Assembly: GCA_903883645.1 (NCBI GenBank) | Contig: CAISBR010000237.1 | Coordinates: 1-53,222 of the forward strand | From: an uncultured Myxococcales bacterium | GTDB taxonomy: Bacteria > Myxococcota_A > UBA9042 | Direction of reading: 5' to 3' | DNA: 53,222 bases | Shown: positions 49,727-53,222 of the stretch, one piece after another | Layout of the letters: each line of letters opens with the position of its first letter | How positions within the stretch are numbered: the first letter of the stretch is position 1 | Notes under the pieces: generated by a model | The model's input: the letters and a program-made list of their open reading frames with translations, nothing else | Told to the model about the DNA's origin: nothing | The model's database searches: none | Translations under genes and position numbers: made by a program

Positions 49727-50281
49727 CTACTTCGGTTGCGGCGCTTCGCCAGGGTTCTGTTTAGCATCCTTGTGCTTCTGGTATTCTTGCTCGTAATACT
49801 TGGCTTTTTCGGTCTCACTCATGTTCTTGCCGCCGTCGGCATAGCGGCTCGGGCACTTGACCGTCAGGTTGCTGGCCATCAGGGTGCCGTCTTCAAGCCG
49901 GCCCTGCACGATGGCGTCGCGCCCCTCTTCAAACGGGTCGGGAAGCAGGCGGTCGTAAGCGATGGTCAGCTTGTGGCCCTTGCCGTCTTCTAGGTCAAAG
50001 CGGAAGCTTTTGCTGGTCGGCTCGCCGCGCACACTACCCTTGGCCACCTTGCCCGACACCTTGATATCGCGATTTTGCGCCGCCGGCCCCGCGGTTTGCA
50101 GCTGCTCTAGGCTATAATTGTACATGCCGGCGCCGCCCGACGTGCTGGTGCCCACGACACCGGCGCCGATTAGCACCACCGCCACCACGATCAAGATGGG
50201 GGCTAGCGACTTGTTCTTGCGCCGCGGCACTTGCACGTCGGCCACTACTGCCGCCACGCTGTTCTCTGACGAACTTTGCAT
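49727..50281 (-). CDS. ccmE: Cytochrome c maturation heme chaperone CcmE, Cys-type
   Basis: A 184-residue protein with one TM helix (about 27-45) and the CcmE OB-fold periplasmic domain ('RDIKVSGKVAKGSV', 'GRDAIVQGRLED', 'GTLMASNLTVK'). The heme-binding motif reads CPSRY (Cys143, Tyr147) instead of the usual HxxxY, i.e. the CxxxY variant known from Desulfovibrio and archaea. It carries heme from CcmC/D to the CcmF lyase in system I cytochrome c assembly. No other ccm gene is near. ATG 50281 is chosen by the family start; the frame is open upstream but not conserved. Confidence 0.88.
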   Translation of the reverse strand: MQSSSENSVAAVVADVQVPRRKNKSLAPILIVVAVVLIGAGVVGTSTSGGAGMYNYSLEQLQTAGPAAQNRDIKVSGKVAKGSVRGEPTSKSFRFDLEDGKGHKLTIAYDRLLPDPFEEGRDAIVQGRLEDGTLMASNLTVKCPSRYADGGKNMSETEKAKYYEQEYQKHKDAKQNPGEAPQPK

Positions 50282-50569
50282 GAAATGTTGCTCCACTAGC
50301 GCGCGACCCCACCGCCGCGTTAACCGGATTGCAGGCTGCTGCCCGCCCCGGCTGTGCAGCACAGTATAGCGAGCGCGCAGGCCGATCGCCACGCTGTTGC
50401 CATGCGCGCCCCGTAGACTGCAGGCCAAACGGGCGTGTCGCCACATGTTCGGAATTGTAAGCGCCGGGTCACCCAGTGCAGGCCAAGTTGACCGGGCGGG
50501 CGGGTTTCGCCATGGTGCAGCGATGCTCCCCCTTCGCGAAATTTCAGTCGAAGCGGCAAAGAGGCCATG

Positions 50570-53222
50570 ATGTCAAGCAGACACCCCAAGGCGCGTTGTT
50601 GCAACTGCAGTAAATGGCAGGCTTTCTTGCTTGCTAGCTGCTGCGCGATGCTCCTGGCCGCCTGTGGCGACGACGGAATCTTGGCAGGGCCAGTTGGGAC
50701 CCAGAGCGGCTCGGACAGCGGTATCGACGCATTGGGCGATGGCGCGGTGGCCGACGCGATGACCGATGACACCAGCGGGCCTGCCAACGACGCCACTGCC
50801 GCGACCGATAGCAACCCGGCAGTCGATGCCGAGGTTGCGGCGCAAGACTCAGATACGCAAGCAGATACCTCGAATGTGCCAGACGCGGACTCGGTCGCTT
50901 CGCCCGACGATGTGAGCGATACCCAAACCGAACCTGCAGCCGATGTGGCCGATACGACAGCGGCCGACGATGCCTTCGCCCCCGATGGTGGCGACGACGC
51001 GGACTCGGCGGACACGGGGGCGGTCTGCGCTGTGGATTCGGATTGCAAGACAGGAACTTGCCAAGTGGCCACATGCGCCAAGGGTGCGTGCCTGATTGCG
51101 CCGCAAGCCGACGGCAGCGCTTGCAGCGACGGCAACCCCTGCACCACCGGTGACTCGTGCTTGGCGGGCGCGTGCGGGGCTAGCGGCGTGGTCGACTGCT
51201 CCGACGGCAACCTTTGTACGGACAACGCCTGCGACCCCAGCAACGGCACCTGCGCGGCCACGCCCAACGCGGCGCTCTGCGACGACGGCAACGCCTGCAC
51301 GACCCAAGACAGCTGCAAAAGCGGCGCGTGCGCGGGCAGCCCCGTGGCGGCGTGCGACGACGGCAACCCCTGCACCGACGACGCCTGCGACGCGGCCAGT
51401 GGCTGCACCGCGACCGACAACAGCGCGCCCTGCGGCGGCGGCGACAAATGCCTAGAGGGGGCGGTCTGCAGCGGCGGCACCTGCGTGGGCACCACCATCG
51501 TGTGCGACGATGCCAACCCGTGCACCAAAGACGCGTGCAACGCCAGTTTAGGCTGTGTTTTTAGCCCTATTGGCGGCGTGCCGTGCAGCGATGGCGACGC
51601 GTGCACCACCGGCGACCTGTGCAGCGGCGGCAAGTGCGCCGGCGGGGCCAGCGTGGTGTGCAGCGACGGACAGGTCTGCACCACCGACAGCTGCGACAAA
51701 GTCAGCGGTTGTGCCCACGCCGCCAACACCAATCCGTGCGACGACAGCAACGCTTGCACCGCGGGCGACCTGTGCGCTGCCGGGGTATGCACGTCGGGCA
51801 AACCGGTCGCGTGCGACGACGGCAATCCGTGCAGCGACGACGCCTGCAACTTCGCTACGGGCTGCACGCACACCAACAACACGCTGCCTTGCACCACGGG
51901 CAACGCGTGCGACTCGGGCGCATGCGCCGCGGGCAGCTGCAAGTCGAACGGCCAAAAATCGTGCAACGACGGCAGTAGCTGCACGGTCGATGTCTGCGAT
52001 GCGGCGCTCGGCTGCCTGCATACCGCCGTGGCCGACGCCACCCTGTGTGCCAAGGGCGACTTGTGCGTCGGCGACAGCCTCTGCAAGGCCGGCAAGTGCG
52101 AGGGCGGCGTCAAGACCGTCTGCGACGACGGCAACGCGTGCACAGACGACATCTGCGATGCGAAGTCGGGTGGCTGCAACTACTTCCCCACCACTGCGGC
52201 GTGCGACGACGGCAATGCCTGCACCGTGGGCGACCTGTGCGGCGTGGTCAGCTTGCAGGGGGCCAAGTGCATTGCCGGCAAGCCCATGCTGCCCGCGGTC
52301 GACTGCGACGACAAGAATCCATGCACAACAGAGACTTGTGATGCTATCAAGGGCTGCCAAAATCCGCCCGCCGGCGCAGGCACGGCTTGCAACGACGGCA
52401 ACCTCTGCACCCAGGGCGAGTTGTGCGCGGCGGGCAAGTGCCAGAACGGCAGCTTGGCCGGCTGCGACGACGGCAACCCATGCACGGCCGACAACTGCGA
52501 CCCCGCCACCGGCAAGTGCTCGTGGTCGCAAGTGACCGGCGCGTGCGACGACGGCAAGCCATGTACCAGCGGCGATGTCTGTATCGGCTTAAAATGCACG
52601 GGTATCGCCGTAGTTTGCGACGACAAGAACCCTTGCACCAGCGACCTTTGCGACCCTGTGCTGGGCAAGTGTGTCGCCACCGCACTCATCGGAGCGAGCT
52701 GCGACGACGGCAGCCTCTGCACCACGGGCGACATCTGCGGCGGCGGCAAGTGCGCCGGCACGCCAAAGGCCTGCAGCGACGGCAATGCGTGCACCACCGA
52801 CGCCTGCGACCTCGCGACGGGCGCGTGCTCCAATGCCAACAACACTGCGCCCTGTACCACCGGCGACCCGTGCATCGCCGGGGCCTTGTGCAGTGCCGGA
52901 GTTTGCCAGGCCGGCAGCACCGCCAAGTGTGATGACAAGAATCCTTGCAGTATCGATAGTTGTGACGCCAAGACCGGCGCTTGCAGCTACCAGCCGGGCA
53001 ACAGCGGCGCCGCGTGCGACGACGGCTTGGCCTGCAGCGCCGCCAGTACGTGCAAGGCGGGAACCTGTGTGCCCAGCGCGGCTTGCACTCTGTTTACCGA
53101 CACCTTCGATTGCAGCGTCGCGACGGCGTGGAGCTTGGCCGTGCCCGCGGCCGACGCGTCGTGGATGCCAGTCCGCAAAGTGAAGTGGAGCGTTGATGCA
53201 CTCGCGGCCGTGCCCGGCAACA
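50570..53222 (+). CDS. Giant CTDC-repeat lipoprotein, truncated by window end
   Basis: At least 884 residues, open at the right end of the window. The signal (FLLASCCAMLLAAC) has its lipidated Cys at residue 32. An Asp/Ala/Thr/Ser-rich linker (about 33-145) leads to a Dictyostelium-type CTDC array (about 150-840) with at least twenty CxDGxxC units. After it a new domain begins ('LFTDTFDCSVATAWSLAVPAA', '...WSVDALAAVPGN'), similar to the domain that follows the repeats in the protein at 12409. Two ATGs are adjacent (50567 and 50570); GAGG spacing favours the second. Confidence 0.85.
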   Translation, partial: MSSRHPKARCCNCSKWQAFLLASCCAMLLAACGDDGILAGPVGTQSGSDSGIDALGDGAVADAMTDDTSGPANDATAATDSNPAVDAEVAAQDSDTQADTSNVPDADSVASPDDVSDTQTEPAADVADTTAADDAFAPDGGDDADSADTGAVCAVDSDCKTGTCQVATCAKGACLIAPQADGSACSDGNPCTTGDSCLAGACGASGVVDCSDGNLCTDNACDPSNGTCAATPNAALCDDGNACTTQDSCKSGACAGSPVAACDDGNPCTDDACDAASGCTATDNSAPCGGGDKCLEGAVCSGGTCVGTTIVCDDANPCTKDACNASLGCVFSPIGGVPCSDGDACTTGDLCSGGKCAGGASVVCSDGQVCTTDSCDKVSGCAHAANTNPCDDSNACTAGDLCAAGVCTSGKPVACDDGNPCSDDACNFATGCTHTNNTLPCTTGNACDSGACAAGSCKSNGQKSCNDGSSCTVDVCDAALGCLHTAVADATLCAKGDLCVGDSLCKAGKCEGGVKTVCDDGNACTDDICDAKSGGCNYFPTTAACDDGNACTVGDLCGVVSLQGAKCIAGKPMLPAVDCDDKNPCTTETCDAIKGCQNPPAGAGTACNDGNLCTQGELCAAGKCQNGSLAGCDDGNPCTADNCDPATGKCSWSQVTGACDDGKPCTSGDVCIGLKCTGIAVVCDDKNPCTSDLCDPVLGKCVATALIGASCDDGSLCTTGDICGGGKCAGTPKACSDGNACTTDACDLATGACSNANNTAPCTTGDPCIAGALCSAGVCQAGSTAKCDDKNPCSIDSCDAKTGACSYQPGNSGAACDDGLACSAASTCKAGTCVPSAACTLFTDTFDCSVATAWSLAVPAADASWMPVRKVKWSVDALAAVPGN

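Noticed and set aside
50320..52179. 619-codon open frame antisense to the partial CTDC lipoprotein
   Set aside because: Same kind of reverse image of cysteine repeats as at 12693-14282; the plus strand has signal peptide and conserved repeat.

Overview
The window is about 53 kb of GC-rich, densely packed bacterial chromosome. Gene content points to Myxococcota or a related former deltaproteobacterial lineage. The clues are lipoproteins with Asp/Thr-rich linkers and long cysteine-repeat arrays, a MopE-type motif, several eukaryotic-like Ser/Thr kinase domains, a kinase-GAF-sigma54 fusion regulator, and an AgmX/GltJ-like zinc-ribbon/GYF protein. This is inferred from family content; there is no rRNA to confirm it. 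I found no rRNA, tRNA, CRISPR array, insertion sequence, prophage or plasmid gene.

Layout. 1-457 is a non-coding direct repeat with a palindrome. 458-5767 holds malic enzyme (maeB), a DUF1579 protein, a SEC-C protein and an FHA/metallo-beta-lactamase pair. 5795-11421 holds a zinc/manganese-type ABC importer (permease and ATPase), a DedA protein, a PDZ-thioredoxin fusion and an S51-like peptidase. 11435-22000 alternates cysteine-rich lipoproteins with a DUF1415 protein, an M3 oligopeptidase and CinA. 22207-29266 is a tightly coupled operon: a 1688-residue kinase/TPR/GAF/sigma54-activator/Fis protein, a stand-alone Ser/Thr kinase and a radical SAM enzyme, preceded by a good sigma70 promoter and an inverted repeat. 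29180-37317 holds YihY, a START-domain protein, DUF1015, PilZ, MTA phosphorylase, a PfkB kinase, phosphatidylserine decarboxylase, a DEDDh exonuclease and a CYTH protein. 37326-41835 (minus strand) holds a small lipoprotein coupled to a ClpA-like ATPase, a 581-nt gap, and a diacylglycerol-kinase-like protein. 41989-49711 holds an unknown protein, the AgmX/GltJ-like protein, thymidine kinase, a deoxynucleoside kinase, an HD-GYP response regulator, an apparent catalytically dead adenosine-deaminase relative, a Lon N-domain protein and a small secreted protein. 49727-53222 holds a Cys-type CcmE and a very large cysteine-repeat lipoprotein that runs off the window.

The themes are surface lipoproteins built from eukaryote-like modules (Dictyostelium-type CTDC repeats, calcium-binding EGF, a glycine-rich domain and a possible Kunitz-like domain), phospho-signalling (kinases, FHA, PilZ, HD-GYP) and nucleoside metabolism. 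The best candidates for undescribed biology are the kinase/sigma54-activator/radical SAM operon, the adenosine-deaminase pseudoenzyme, and the ClpA-like ATPase coupled to a lipoprotein.
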